NCBI GenBank assembly: GCA_963932465.1
Contig: OZ010788.1
Coordinates: 669,126,484-669,190,483 of the forward strand
Direction of reading: 5' to 3'
DNA: 64,000 nucleotides
Source of the DNA: Maratus speciosus
Taxonomy: Eukaryota; Arthropoda; Arachnida; Araneae; Salticidae
Shown: positions 33,590 through 45,570 of the stretch, piece by piece
Position numbering within the stretch: the stretch's first letter is position 1
How the letters are laid out: every line of letters begins with the position of its first letter
Notes under the pieces: generated by a model
Databases searched by the model: none
Told to the model about the DNA's origin: nothing
Seen by the model: only the letters and a program-made list of their open reading frames with translations
Made by a program: the position numbers and the translations under genes

Positions 33590-35263
33590 TAGTAAAGCGA
33601 GGAGAGTTCGCGCAGTAGGAGAGATTGCGCACAAAGAGATTCGACGGGAAGGAGTAGTTTGCGCGCCCAGCGACTCCAGGTAGTTGTATAGCAGCATTAG
33701 TGCAGTGTCTACCTGAATGTGCATATTGATTGTTCCAATCGTCTTGTATAAAGCAGTGCTAGTTTGTTTTTTTCCCAAAGTAAGTGCTTGAATTTTCATA
33801 TCTGTTCGTCAGAATTTTTATAGAGCGTCAATAATACAAAATATTTTGAACTTAAACGATTTCTTATAAACTACTAACCTGGACTAAATATGCAAACACC
33901 AAAAATTCATTTTAGAAGTGGCCATATTTAAATAACAGGCCACGCAATCTCTCCTACCAAAATAGGAGAGATTGCGCATTTCCCCATAAGTTTAAGTGCT
34001 AGGAGAGATTACGCAGCTTATTGATAAATTTGCTTGAATTGCAAATTACGTGTAAAACATATGAATGAATCAATTTTGAAATATTTTCGGAAAAACACAA
34101 TTATCAAAACTAAATTTGGCAACAAATTAATTTGCAAAAAAATACTTTTACAGATAAAAATTTTATTAATAAATTAATAATACAGTTATTAAATAAATTT
34201 TATGTAATTATTTATGTTAATAAATTAATTATATATTTGTTAATAATTTAATTAAATATTTATATATATTTTTTAAATTTATGAGCAATTAATTTGCTAA
34301 TAAATTAATTTTGTTAACTAAAATAAATTTTCTAATACAATGTTTTGGAAAAGCTTTCACCCATTCCAAGTAGTGTAATGCCATCGAAATCAAAAGGAAA
34401 CAGAGTGCAACTAATGTTACTGATCCACAAAATATACATGAAAAAAGACTTAAGAAGGATGCCGCTACAAAAAAAACAGCTGAAGATAAGGTGCTTCCAC
34501 AAAAAGTGGGATAAAAAAACCCAAGGAAAAGAACCGAAGGTCAATGAGGATGAGTGCACTGAATGTCTGTAACCGTACCAGGAGACAACTTCGACAACTG
34601 ACTGGATTCAATGTATTGCTTGTTTCAAGTGATTGCACGAAAGATGCACTATTTACAACCATAAGTGCAACGATTGTGGACGACGACAACTTCGGTTCGC
34701 AAACAAAATACAATGAAACTGTGGAAATGGAAATGAAGTAATTTTCTAGTTAAATATGTTATCAACTAGAATAATGTTATTTTGTAATCTTAGTAGGGCT
34801 TGCTTTTTCTGATATTTTAATCTTCTTAAATTAAAATTTTTAACTGTTGTTAAAATAATTCTTTCTTTTATTTATTATTTAAACATTTGGTTGAAATATT
34901 CACTCCTAATATAATAATATTTACTCACAAAAATGTTTCAACAATGTCGATTAAGTGTAATTATTATTGTTAACAATTTAATTGTAGTTATTATTAATAA
35001 CAATCTCTTCTACCTATGTGCGCAATCTCTCCTACCCATGTGCGCGTTCTCTCCTACCCTGTAAGGAGAGATTGCGCAAAATAGTTTTCTTGGTTTTATT
35101 ACTGCTGCTCTATTAAATTACAGTATAACAACAAAATAACAATGGAAATGCATAAAAAACAAATGAAGTCAAAATTATTCATGCATAGTTTAGCAAAATA
35201 TTAATATTTAGATTTTTTATTATTATTCTTTTGAAATGTGCGCAGACTCTCCTCGCTTTACTA
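33590..35263. mobile_element. decayed pogo-like (Tc1/mariner superfamily) element, 1.67 kb
   Basis: The TIRs read TAGTAAAGCGAGGAGAGT and continue to GCGCA on both ends. TA flanks both sides (33588-33589 and 35264-35265). At least eight copies of GGAGAGATTGCGCA or a one- to three-base variant lie just inside the ends in both orientations: + near 33618, 33965, 34002, 35065; - near 33943, 35001, 35019, 35041. These look like transposase-binding repeats. The interior keeps a remnant of the transposase C-terminus. Most of the DDE domain is missing. Confidence 0.75.
34390..34716 (+). pseudogene. pogo/Tigger-like transposase C-terminal remnant with PHD-like zinc finger
   Basis: From 34543 one frame reads EDECTEC, then after a stop YQETTSTTDWIQCIACFK, a stop in place of Trp, then LHERCTIYNHKCNDCGR. 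The spacing CxxC...CxxC...HxxxC...CxxC is the cysteine/histidine finger found at the C-terminus of many arthropod pogo/Tigger-type transposases. Stops are at 34570-34572 (TAA) and 34630-34632 (TGA, one change from TGG). Upstream, 34392-34500 reads a Lys-rich tail in another frame, so at least one frameshift is present. No DDE catalytic part remains. Not functional. Family assignment is from memory of motif patterns. Confidence 0.65.
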
Positions 35264-35265
35264 TA

Positions 35266-36403
35266 TTTGTTTTTCATATAAAGAAGTGAAGATAAAGCAC
35301 TTAAAAAGGATAATTTTTGCTAAAAACAGGCAGGAATTTTAGAGTCTTACGGTTATCAGAGGATAATCTTTTCTGAACAAAAAACATTCTGTTACATTCA
35401 TCTTTTTTAATGTGGATTCCAGCAATCCATCGTTGTTGCTGCCTTTTTTATTTCATTTCTCGTACCAGTATCCGATTTTCGCGTACCAATTAACAGATCT
35501 TCATGTACCAGTACTTCATGTACTGGTACGTGTACCATACTTTGAGAACCCCTGTACTCATTCAAACTTAAAGTTTTTGTCGATTTTTATCGCACTTAAA
35601 AAGGTACAAGACACCGAATCCGTTAATCCGATCCTAAGGTTATTTTCTTTAATCGTGTTTATACTAAAAACAGAAAATTAGCATTCTCTTAAAATTTATT
35701 TCTCTTAAAATAAAAAAAATTGCGCTTAAAAATAAATAGTACTCTCGGAATCAAATCAGACATCTATGAAAGAAAAATATAAAATCTTTTTACATCTAAA
35801 TTGCTGTAATTTCTGTTGTATGTTTCAAAATTCAGTTAATTATATTTAGGAACTTTTATTCCTAACATGTAAGAAAGACTAAAATGTTTAATCAATTTGA
35901 TGTAAGATGCTTTTATATAACTTTAAAAATTAACTTTTTCTGTCAGCCTAAATAATTAAGACATGCAATTAAAAGAAAAGAAAGAATTTATGGTTTTAAA
36001 GAAGTAATTAAATTTGTGCTGTAAAAAGACAAAGCATTGAACATACTTTAATTCGCTGAAACTAAGTTAAATAAAACACAAGTGGAAAAATAGTTGAATT
36101 TTATAAGATCAAGAAGACATTTCTTATTAAGGTTGAAACGTTATGTTTTTATAGTACATTCACATTTCATAATTAAATTCACGAATTTTTAAATTTTATC
36201 TTAAAAATGAGAATTTTAGAACAATTGTTTAATACTGTATATTGTTTCCTGAACAGTCGTATATTGGATTTTTTTTTTAATTTTTACATGATGTGTAGAG
36301 GTGCTTATTTATATTTCCGAATAGCTTCACCTTATTTAATCACAGAATATACTTGAATGAAGATTTTGTTTGGTTCTAAATGTAACCCAAGATTTTTCTG
36401 GGA
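35266..36403. other. AT-rich DNA without recognised gene
   Basis: A small perfect inverted repeat GTACCAGTAC/GTACTGGTAC with a 5-bp loop lies at about 35503-35528. The 89-codon frame at 35412-35681 is not convincing as a protein. Nothing else recognised. Confidence 0.5.
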
Positions 36404-36407
36404 TTAA

Positions 36408-37041
36408 GGGGTCTCGAGACTCTTAAAATTGGAAAAAAATGAAAAAAAAGGACCATTTTCAACATTTAATATCTTAAAATGTATACGATTTAGAAACACA
36501 ATTTTTATTGGGATGAAATATATAAGTATGTTCTTTCATTTTATGTATCTAAAAAATTGCAAGGTGCAGAATTAGTAATTACAGGGGGCTCTAAAGTGTC
36601 GGCATTTGTCGAGCAGAAAATTGATATAACAGCTTATTTGTATTTAAAGCATTTTTATACAAAGTTGTATTTAGCTTATACATAATTTTGAAAATTTCAA
36701 CAGTTTAATTACCTAAAAATATTTTTTTAACAACATAAATGGAATTTTTTGTTCAGTTTATACAGACTAACATGAAACATACGTGTTGAAAATTTCATTA
36801 AAAAATATTCAGACGTATTTGAGATATCGTGCGAGTTATGCCCAAAAACGTCATTTGGAGAAAAACGACTTCAAAGCTTCGGAAATGCCGCTTCAGATAT
36901 TGCGTGGGTATAATTCTAAAAGCCATAATGGGAATTTCAAGGAAATTATTCTATCAAAATGTTCAGAAAAGATAGGAGCTTAACATCCAAAAAAATATAA
37001 AAATTTCTAAACCTTTGTAGCTTTAATAGTACTGAGACCCC
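36408..37041. mobile_element. 634-bp TTAA-flanked element with GGGGTCTC ends
   Basis: TTAA at 36404-36407 and 37042-37045. Ends are GGGGTCTCGAGACTCT and, reverse-complemented on the right, GGGGTCTCAGTACTAT. The interior is AT-rich. A 66-codon frame at 36783-36983 has no recognised motif. piggyBac/Kolobok-type by target site only. Confidence 0.75.
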
Positions 37042-37045
37042 TTAA

Positions 37046-37379
37046 GCCATGTCTCTCGAAAGGAATTTTCTTTTCTTGTGCAGTTTCTATTCAGTTTACT
37101 CACGAATACCTTTTCGTTCTTTGAACAGTTAACATAATCTAAAATGCTGAACTATGATTTTTGAATATGTTCACGCATATGAAATACACAAAACTTCACA
37201 CAAAATTTTTCTCTTTTAATTAAAATAAAGTCGAGCTAAATTTGGTATGAATAGATTAAAAAAAAAATTAAAGAATTTGAAAAATACATTCCTATTAATA
37301 TTATAATAATTGAATTCAATTTATTAAACTCGTTGAACTAAAATTGTGACGCATAATTTAGCATTTTATAGTGTTTTTT
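37046..37379. other. AT-rich DNA without recognised gene
   Basis: No gene or element end recognised. Confidence 0.45.
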
Positions 37380-38460
37380 TAGCTCGCAGACTATCAAAGC
37401 CTGAGAGCTAATGTGACCGCAGTTTCTGTATGTACGTACATAACGCGATAACTCTTGATAGAAATATCCGATTTGCTTCATTTTTTCTAGGTTTAATCTA
37501 ATAAGGCGCTTTCCCGATTAGTTTTGGGGATTCATTGGTTAAGTATAAAGGGGGGTGCGGGGGCTAACTCTCCCTGTTAAATGAGATAAATGGATTTTTC
37601 ATGTAGAATTATCAGATTTGCTTCAATTTTTGTATACCGATTAATTCTGATAAGGCGCGTCCCTGACTAAATTTGGAGGTTCATTGTTTAACTATAAAGG
37701 GGGGATCGGTGGGTAATACCCCTTAATTTAGGTAAATGGGTTTTCTTATCCGATTTACTTCAAATTTGTTATACCTGTTTATTACGATAAGGCACTTTCC
37801 TGATTAAATTTGGAGGTTCATTGGTTTATAAAGGGGTTAATACACAGTTTTCGGTGGTACAATAAAGAAAAATGGCACAAACATCGCTATTACAGCGAAC
37901 CCCCCGGTGGAATATTTTCAAATTTAAGGAGAATCTGCTAGCCACAGCCAAAAGCATACACAAAATTTGGTTCAATTCTATACATAACTTTATACAGTTT
38001 TCGATGGTACAATAATGAAAATGTCACAGACATCGCTGTTACAGCGCCCTCTTCCGGCAGATTTTTTTTTCAAATTCAGGGAGAACTTTCTTGCCATAGA
38101 CAGAAGCATACACAAAAAAATTTGTTCAATTCTATGCATAACTTCATACACTTTTTGGTGGTACAATAATGAAAATTACACAGACATCGCAATTATAGCA
38201 CCCCCTTCCGGGGGGATTTTTTCAAGTTCAGTGAGGACCTGAGTCTGATATACATAGAATTGAACCAAATTTTTTGTGTAACTTCACACACTTTTTGATG
38301 GTACAATGGCGACATATGGACACACGGACAGACAGACATTTTGCATAAACTTGTTTTTTTTGGGATCTCCGACCCCTAAAACGTGTAAATCCGTAGAAAA
38401 CCAGGAGTAAAAAAAAATTTCGATTACAAAACTTTCTTCTATTGAAGATAGAAGAAAGTA
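37380..38460 (-). repeat. family X array element, copy 4 (reverse orientation), two unit types
   Basis: The head lies at 38290-38460 on the reverse strand (CTTTCTTCTATTGAAGATAG, and the complement of ACACGTTTTAGGGGTCGGAG). Going left there are about three units with ACAGCGCCC-like motifs (37892, 38041, 38196; ~150 bp apart), then about three units of another type with GATAAGGCGCTTTCC-like motifs (37498, 37638, 37787; ~145 bp apart). The unit length is kept while the unit sequence changes. Confidence 0.6.
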
Positions 38461-39717
38461 TATTAATTGCTAAATTCGAGCATCACGTGGAAAAAAAAAA
38501 TACTCACAAAATTCATGTATTACGCGGAAGAAAAGTTCTCAAAATATAAGAGATTTTCCTGAAAAATAAACTAAGTTCAAAAATAAAAAATATTCCCCGG
38601 AAAAATTTCTGTCTCCGCTTAATACATCTACAAACTAAACTATAATCCGATATTTCCCAATATTCTAACACCCACTCAGTTTTCACGGAAAAAATTCTTC
38701 ATGAAAATTTTCGTAGACTCGCTAATTCATTCGTTTCTCGAAATAAATACAATCGTACTATAAGACAAGTCCTTATCAGTTCACGCTTCCCGCCTCTTAT
38801 CTTTCTCTATTTCAGACTCCGGCGAGTTTTATTATAGCATGTGCTCGGCACGCAACACCACAGGTTGCACATAGCTGCACAAATTTACAGGTGGCCCCAA
38901 ACTCTCAAAACCACACTACTCATATACATTACAAATACATTAAATAAACCAAAAGCGAGTCGTTTGACCGGCACCATTTCATAATATTTCAATTTGAGCC
39001 AGAAATGTCTTCATAAAATAACAAACTACACAGAAATAACAAAGTTAGGTATGAAAGTTAAATAGTTCTAAATAAAAATCCGGTGGTTTTTTGTAAAACT
39101 TCACAGTAAATTTCCCAGTATGTGTTAAAAGGTTTTTGAAGTCAAGATATTTTATTCAATTTATATAATTATCTGAAATTTGCACAATATATTTACAGTG
39201 TATTCAATATGTAAATGCGGCAATATAATAATAATCAATAATCCTTCTTGCGTCAGAATTATTCAATGCTATACCTAACAGGGGAACGTAAAAATGTAAC
39301 ATCAAACAAAAAAAAAATCATTCTTTCGTCAGCATTCTCTGTTGAATGTATCTTTTAAAGTGATGAATTTTTCTCTCTCTTGCGTCTATAAATACGTTTA
39401 ATGAGTCCCATATAATTAGTTCTATAAATGCATGGAAATGGTTGAAAATGGGGAAACATAATATACTTCAGAAATACACTAAGCAATTAAAATTAAATAC
39501 ACTTCTTGTTTCCAGTAACTTACTTTTAACAGTACGATATTTTCAACTTCTAGACGAGATAAATTTCAATTTCTAGATATCCTCCACTAAATGATAATGT
39601 TTTGGTTTCAATTTCAATGAAAAGTAATTAAACGTGATATAAGAAAAATCTGGTAGGTGTCGTTACTTTAACTTTCAGCAAATGTTCTCATGTTACCAGT
39701 CAATTAACAGAAAAACT
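38461..39717. other. AT-rich DNA; dispersed repeat at 39190-39360
   Basis: 39190-39360 is a diverged direct copy of 43350-43510 (shared GCAATATAATAAT, CGTCAG, AGGGGAACGTA and ACATCAAACAAA). The rest shows no gene or element ends. The block 38760-38900 is less AT-rich but has no open frame. Confidence 0.5.
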
Positions 39718-39721
39718 TTAA

Positions 39722-39921
39722 CCCCTTGAGGGGCAAGTGATTGTGTTCCTGTAATGTTGAACTCAGACCGGAATATTTGAAAAATTCTATTTCAAAATAA
39801 CAAAGCAATTTTAGGCTATTATCCACCAAAGTTAGAAAAGTAAAATTTAATGAAATTTTTCTGGTGCAAATCTTTATTAGTCCTAGATGGGATAAGTCAT
39901 ATCCCAGCGCCCCTCCAGGGG
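39722..39921. mobile_element. 200-bp TTAA-flanked MITE, sister of 19467-19642
   Basis: TTAA at 39718-39721 and 39922-39925. Ends CCCCTTGAGGGGCAAG and, on the other strand, CCCCTGGAGGGGCGC. The interior aligns with the 19.5-kb MITE. Non-coding. Confidence 0.85.
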
Positions 39922-39925
39922 TTAA

Positions 39926-40090
39926 CCCTCTCGCTACGCAACCCGATATTTTCTCGGGGATGCATTATTTCCGTCTAATTAATCCTCTTGATTATACCCA
40001 CCCCTTATTTTTTTTATTTTAAATTTTGCCTTATTTAATTTGAGCATTTTCCCGATTAAATTAGACAAAAATTTTTGTTTTCAAAAACCG
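39926..40090 (-). mobile_element. truncated TTAA MITE end, related to 48951-49246
   Basis: Immediately after the TTAA at 39922-39925 starts CCCTCTCGCTACGCAACCCG, matching the reverse complement of the right end of the element at 48951-49246. The internal blocks TCTAATTAATCC and GATTAAATTAGACAAAAATT match as well. The copy stops near 40090, where a tandem duplication begins. Two TTAA elements thus share one TTAA. Confidence 0.7.
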
Positions 40091-41130
40091 GTATCGATAT
40101 GATTTATACCATAAATTTTAAAGTAATCCATAAAATTTGCGAATGTCTTTTCATTGGTATTTAATGCAATGGGGGAATAACATAAATGCAAGTAGCTGGA
40201 ATTTCCTAATTTTAACACTATTGCTTTTGAATACAAATGCTGAAAATCTTGATTTTAAAACTTCGGTTTGCAGTCTCGACTGATACGTACGTAGGTTGGT
40301 GTGAAGACTCCTGTATACCCGACCCATATTTCAAAATCGAATTTTATTGCAATTACAAACCTATACCCGTTAGCTAGAAATAAGAATTTCGAGAATCCCA
40401 GTACTGGACTCTTTTTCTATTTTGTAGCAACCTATAATGTAGCGGTTGACATTTCCTTTTAGGAGTGGCAACCTTAAGATATTTAGGATCTGTAGTCAAA
40501 ACATAGGAGTAATTTACGAAGTGCACATTTATTGAATTTCGGACAGTATCGAATTTTCCTTGTTATAATTATTCATCCAACCGATGTATCGATATGATTT
40601 ATACCATAAATTTTAAAGTAATCCATAAAATTTGCGAATGTCTTTTCATTGGTATTTAATGCAATGGGGGAATAACGTAAACGCAAGTAGCTGGAATTTC
40701 CTAATTTTAACACTATTGCTTTTGAATACAAATGCTGAAAATCTTGATTTTAAAACTTCGGTTTGCAGTCTCGACTGATACGCTCGTAGGTTGGTGTGAA
40801 GAGTCCTGTATACCCGACCCATATTTCAAAATCGAATTTTAATGCAATTACAAACCTATACTCGTTAGCTAGAAATAAGAATTTCGAAAATCCCAGTACT
40901 GGACTCTTTCTATTTTGTAGCAACCTATAATGTAGCGGTTGACATTGCCTTTTCGGAGTGGCAACCTTAAGATATTTAGGACCTGTAGTCAAAACATAGG
41001 AGTAATTTACGAAGTGCACATTTATTGAATTTCGGACAGTATCGAATCTTCCTTGTTATAATTATTCATCCAACCGATGCATCGATGTGATTTATACCAT
41101 ATATTTTAAAGTAATCCATAAAATTAATTT
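40091..41130 (+). repeat. 494-bp tandem duplication, about 2.1 copies
   Basis: GTATCGATATGATTTATACC at 40091 recurs at 40585 and, slightly changed, at 41079, an offset of 494 bp each time. The copies differ at few positions by eye (a short T-run indel and isolated substitutions). The 89-codon reverse frame at 40750-41019 in copy 2 is broken by that indel in copy 1, which argues against a conserved gene. No known motif in that frame. Confidence 0.9.
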
Positions 41131-41284
41131 ATAATTAATTTATAATATTATATTAATTAATTAATGTATTTTTTATATTTATTAATTATATATTTATAAT
41201 ATTAATTAATTAATTAATTTATAAATTATTAATTAATCCATAAAATAAATTTTAAAGTAATCCATAAAATATTTATTATTCACT
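41131..41284. repeat. A/T-only low-complexity tract
   Basis: Composed almost wholly of AATTAATTATA-type sequence between the third partial copy of the 494-bp repeat and the next element. No gene. Confidence 0.8.
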
Positions 41285-43330
41285 CGAACACTATTTCCAC
41301 ATCAATAATATATAATAAGGCTATGTCCTTAAATAATTCCCTCAGAGCCATACTTTCAAATGTAAAGTTTCTTTAAAAACGGTGCAAAATTTAATGACAT
41401 AAGTTGCAACTCCAATGGGGGTGTCTATTTGAAAAATACGAAAATTAATTTTTTATACGGGCCGTAGTGTAAAAATTCCAATCAGGAAAACTTTCCTTAT
41501 CCATTCCCTAATTAAACCCAAAAAATTGCATCTTCATATCTGAAAAACTCGCAGAGTTACGGCCGTTTAAATAATTCATCAGGTTTTAAGCGATGAGACA
41601 CTAATTGAAATGCGTGTTGTGTTAATTAACAAAACTGCGTTACTTTAAGAGTTCTAGGAAACATGTAAAAAATGTATTTGTTGAGTTAGAATTTTGATTT
41701 TTTTTTCTTTTTTTTTTGTGATGGTTAACCATATAATTTGCAAACAAAATCATATCCTAATATTTCTCATAAAGTTAAAAAAAAATTAAATTATTAGTAT
41801 TTTTTAAGGGGATTTAATTTAAAATCTTTATAACTCGAAACATTATTATGGGCCCGAAGGGGAGGCGGAGTGCCTTCCATAGAGGCCTTTCTAAGGAAAC
41901 CTAACCCGTATTTACACAAGAATATCCAAGGTTTGAAGAAAACCAATGTAACTCCGAACGATTGGGCCGAAGGGCGCGATTGGGTTCGAACCCAGCACCT
42001 CGCGTCTACCAGCTTTGAGAGCAGAACATCTCGGCCACTGATTATACTGAGCCGATACTGGCTTCCTTATTCCTAGGTGTCCCCTGGGCGAAATTTTCAG
42101 TCCCGGTCTCGAGACAACCCGTACTAAAATCATTATCTCTGAGTGACCTAATCCGTGCAAAATTAACTAAAATTTGGCTCGGCCCCAAAACTTTTACAAC
42201 AAATATATATATATTTTAAATGGCCATTATTTTACACTAAAACTTTAAAATTCATATTTTTAAAGGATAGTAGATTTTAGGGCAAAAAAAAAAAACGAAA
42301 ATACACTTAAAACTAGTGAAAAAAATCTGCCTATGACGGAATCCTTTCTTAAACGGAAAAATCTGTTGATCCATGGAAAATTAATATAATAATTCCTGAG
42401 ACAAAATGGACTACATTTATAACTCCTAAGAAGGGAACTTGTCTATAACACTTTTTTTTTTAATTTCCTATGTGATTCCATCATATAAGATTTTACTTTA
42501 TAGCATTTTTCATTGTTTCCAACACATGGAATATGGATTAACGGTATTAAAGGAGAAGTGAATCATTTACATATAAATAGCCATCAATAAAACAAATAAT
42601 CACATCTTTTGGCATTTCTTTAAAAATAATAATTATAAACATGAAAAAAGAAAAAAGTATAATAAGTATTTTTGGTCAGAACTCCTCCATACGAAACAAC
42701 TTTTAACCATATCAATGTAAAAAACTATGTAGAAATTGAGTCAGGCCGGGCCAGGCTACGAGTTGAACTTTTTTTCCAGGCCGAACTTTTTTTTCTATGG
42801 GTTTGGGACTGAGCCTATATATTTCGACCCGTGCAGACCACCAGCATACTTTGAAAACAGGTTTAACGTTAAATCTATACGCTGCCTATTTTATGTCCAA
42901 AGGAGAGGCACTGTCTTATATCGACTTTTAATAATGTACAATTTGTGGATGATCCCTATCTTGCATTCAAAATGAGTCAAAAACTCGTCGCTCAGAGGCA
43001 TGGATAAATGGTGCAAGTCACTAATTTTGGATTTATATATCTCTGCGAATTTTGAAGATATCGAGATGATTTTTTTTTGTATTTAATTCAGTAATGGATA
43101 AGGAAAAATTTCCTAATTGGGAATTTTACTCTACGGGGGCCGAATAAAAATTTAATTTTTGTATTTTCTCATATAGACTCCCCCCCCCCCCCCATGGTGT
43201 TGAAACTTATCTCATTAAATTTTGCACCTTTTTTTATGAAACTTTGCAATTGGAAGTAAGTGCCTAGGAGCAATATTTAAGGAGATAGCCTATTGTTTCG
43301 ATATTTATGAATCACCCTAATTATCTTAAC
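41285..43330. mobile_element. ~2-kb element with long (~280-bp) diverged TIRs
   Basis: 41300-41570 and 43020-43330 are inverted copies at moderate identity; shared blocks include GCAAAATTTAATGA, AAAATACGAAAATTAATTTT-like text, AAACTTTCCTTATCCATT and CTCGCAGAG. The right outer end reads TAGGGTGATTCATAAAT on the reverse strand; the left outer end is more decayed, so exact edges and target duplication are uncertain. Inside lies a tRNA-related SINE-like segment. A run of 14 C is at 43180-43193. No transposase recognised. Confidence 0.6.
41840..42190 (-). repeat. tRNA-derived SINE-like segment
   Basis: On the reverse strand a box-A-like GTGGCCGAGATGTTCTGC (near 42028-42040) is followed by box B GGGTTCGAACCCA (near 41981-41993). 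Between them CTCAAAGCTGGTAGACGCGA resembles the anticodon and variable region of a class II tRNA. The unusually GC-rich flanks (GGCCCGAAGGGGAGGCGG, 41850-41868) suggest the segment came from elsewhere. No acceptor-stem pairing was found. The 68- and 82-codon frames here are by-products. Confidence 0.55.
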
Positions 43331-44245
43331 TTTTCACAATAAAATATATTTAATATGTATTTAATATTTAAATTCAGCAATATAATAATTACCAGTAATC
43401 ATTCTTACGTCAGAAATCAGGTAAACCTGACAAGGGAACATAGCGATGTACATCAAACAAACAAACAAAAAACATTCTTACGTCAGCGTTCTCTATTGTT
43501 TATTAATGACGGAGTGATATAACAATGTACAGTCATGGTGAAAAAAAAAGTCTCCCTACTAACTCTGCCACAAATAATCTCAGAAGAAAGTTATTAGTAC
43601 CAAACGATTGGAAATTATGTCCAATTTTAAATGTTGCAGATAATTTTTTTTAGGGGGCCTTATACAATTTACTTCATAAATAGCATTCAAATTACTCTTA
43701 AGATGAACTATTTCACCTTCATTTTCCAATGACTATATTTTCAAAAAAAAAAACTCGCAAAATTTAAACTGTTTTGTAACTAGTTCATTATACAGAGTTT
43801 AAAACAAAATAATTAATTTTTTTAATCATTTAAGAGTTTGAAAAAATAATTCAGGTCATTTTAGAAAAGAATGCTTTTTCTTCTTTTTAAACCTTTTGTT
43901 TTTGTGGACATAACAAAATAACGTATAAACAACTTTCGTCACTAAGGAATTGGCAATTAATTTCACTTTTAAAAAAAGGATGAGAACGATTAAAATAAAA
44001 GAAAAACAGAGAAAAAAAGTTAATTAGAAGGCTAAAAATCCGGTTTTTTACGGAAATTAAAAGAGCATAAAAGTACTGCCAGGACAAGAAAGCTTCACGT
44101 TAAGATTTCAAAGTTTTAGTTATAAATTAGGAATTAATCAATTTTCGCTTAAATTCACGTGAGTCTGCTTTTCTACTTGATAATCACTTTTTCTTCCAGT
44201 ATAAAACATTAAAAATCACACATGAAAAAGATTGTTTTAAAACAT
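43331..44245. other. AT-rich DNA; repeat at 43350-43510
   Basis: 43350-43510 is the partner of 39190-39360. The rest is AT-rich with no gene; the 66-codon reverse frame at 43887-44087 is low complexity. Confidence 0.5.
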
Positions 44246-44366
44246 GTCGAAGATGTTAAAACTCGACACCCAGGCGCTTTCAACTGTTTCAGACAACTGT
44301 TTCATCAGGGGAAAATTTCCCCTCATGACGACTTTATGTTGAGTTTTAATATCCTCGACGGTTTTT
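44246..44366. repeat. ~120-bp imperfect palindrome
   Basis: Outer arms GTCGAAGATGTTAAAACTCG and, inverted, GAGTTTTAATATCCTCGAC flank an inner palindrome CATCAGGGGAAAATTTCCCC. Probably a small MITE or foldback; no target duplication was identified. Confidence 0.6.
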
Positions 44367-44735
44367 TAATATATCTGTTATTGAAATAGCAAATACTTTA
44401 ATATGATATCATCCTCTCCAACCTTTTTATTATGTTTCTTCGTTGTTAATTTTTCTCCATCTTTATAGCACTTTCCCCTCCGTCTTTTCATTTTCCAGAC
44501 ACTTATAGTAAAAGGAAAGTATTGCAATCAACATCAAAACCCGATTATAGAAATATGAACTGTCCACATGGAACTTCCCCGATTTCAAATGTTAATTGAA
44601 CGGAAACTATGGTTTATTTTGCTGCAAAACGTTTTTTTCCTATACAGTTATTTTTTGTTGTATGCGTTATTGATATGTCGTGACCAAAAGTTTATTTTGC
44701 TGCAAAAGCTTTGTCTGAAAAAGTTACATTTTTAA

Positions 44736-45350
44736 TTTCTTCTATCTTCAATAGAAGAAATTATTGCAACAGAAATTTTTTTCGCCTTCCAGTTTTCGAA
44801 GATTTACACGTTTTAGGGGTCAGAGATTACAAAAATATGTTTATACAAAATGTCTGTCTGTCCGAGTGTCGCCATTTTACCATCGAAAAATGTATGAAGT
44901 TATGCATAAAATTGAACCATTTTCTTTTTGAGTTTTTGGCTATGGCAAGCAGGTCCTCCTTTAATTTGGAAAAATTCCGAAGGATGGGGGCGCTGTAATA
45001 GCAATTTTGTGCCATTTTCATTATTGTATCATCAAAAAGTGTATGAAGTTATGCATAGAATTGGACCAAATTTTTTGTGTTCGTTTATGGTCATAGCAAG
45101 AAGGTCCTCCCTTAATGTAGAAAAATTCCGATGGAAGGGGGCACTATAATAGCAATCATCCTGATAAACTGACTATTCGCGGAAAGCTGATGCACAACAT
45201 AATAACGGAAAACTATTGCTTTTAATAAATATCCTGATCGAGATTAACTCGTATTTACTCCGATTAATTCACTGAAGCAGAAATTTATGATGAAAGTCAA
45301 ATTTGTTATATCATTGAACTAATTAACCAGTGTCTAAAACGTGTAAATCC
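44736..45350 (+). repeat. family X array element, copy 5
   Basis: The head starts TCTTCTATCTTCAATAGAAG and contains ACACGTTTTAGGGGTCAGAG near 44803 and ATGTCTGTCTGTCCGAGTGT. Two units follow with GGGGGCGCTGTAATAGCAAT at about 44984 and a variant at 45137 (153 bp apart). Frames of 64-95 codons on both strands are repeat by-products. Near 45336 TCTAAAACGTGTAAATCCGT appears in reverse, so a second, inverted head fragment may be present. Confidence 0.6.
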
Positions 45351-45352
45351 GT

Positions 45353-45398
45353 CATTTTTTTTTATTTTTTTTTTATTTATTTATTTTTTTTTTTAAAC
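45353..45398. repeat. T-rich low-complexity tract
   Basis: Runs of T broken by single A bases. No other signal. Confidence 0.8.
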
Positions 45399-45570
45399 GA
45401 TTACAAGACTTACCCTATACTACGTATGATGGGTAAGTAAAATGGAATATTGACATTTGTAACAACATTTTGAAATATTAGGGTATATGAGACAGAAGAA
45501 AGTTTCGGGTTTGGCCGTTGCCATCGAAATACTCAAGGCCTGAGGACAAGAGTTGTGACGTCATCACTAA

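Noticed and set aside
40750..41019. 89-codon reverse frame in the 494-bp repeat
   Set aside because: The same frame is disrupted by a small indel in the neighbouring repeat copy, so it is not maintained as a protein.
44711..45149. Overlapping frames of 64-95 codons
   Set aside because: They fall in the family X head and units, which recur with frameshifts in the other copies.
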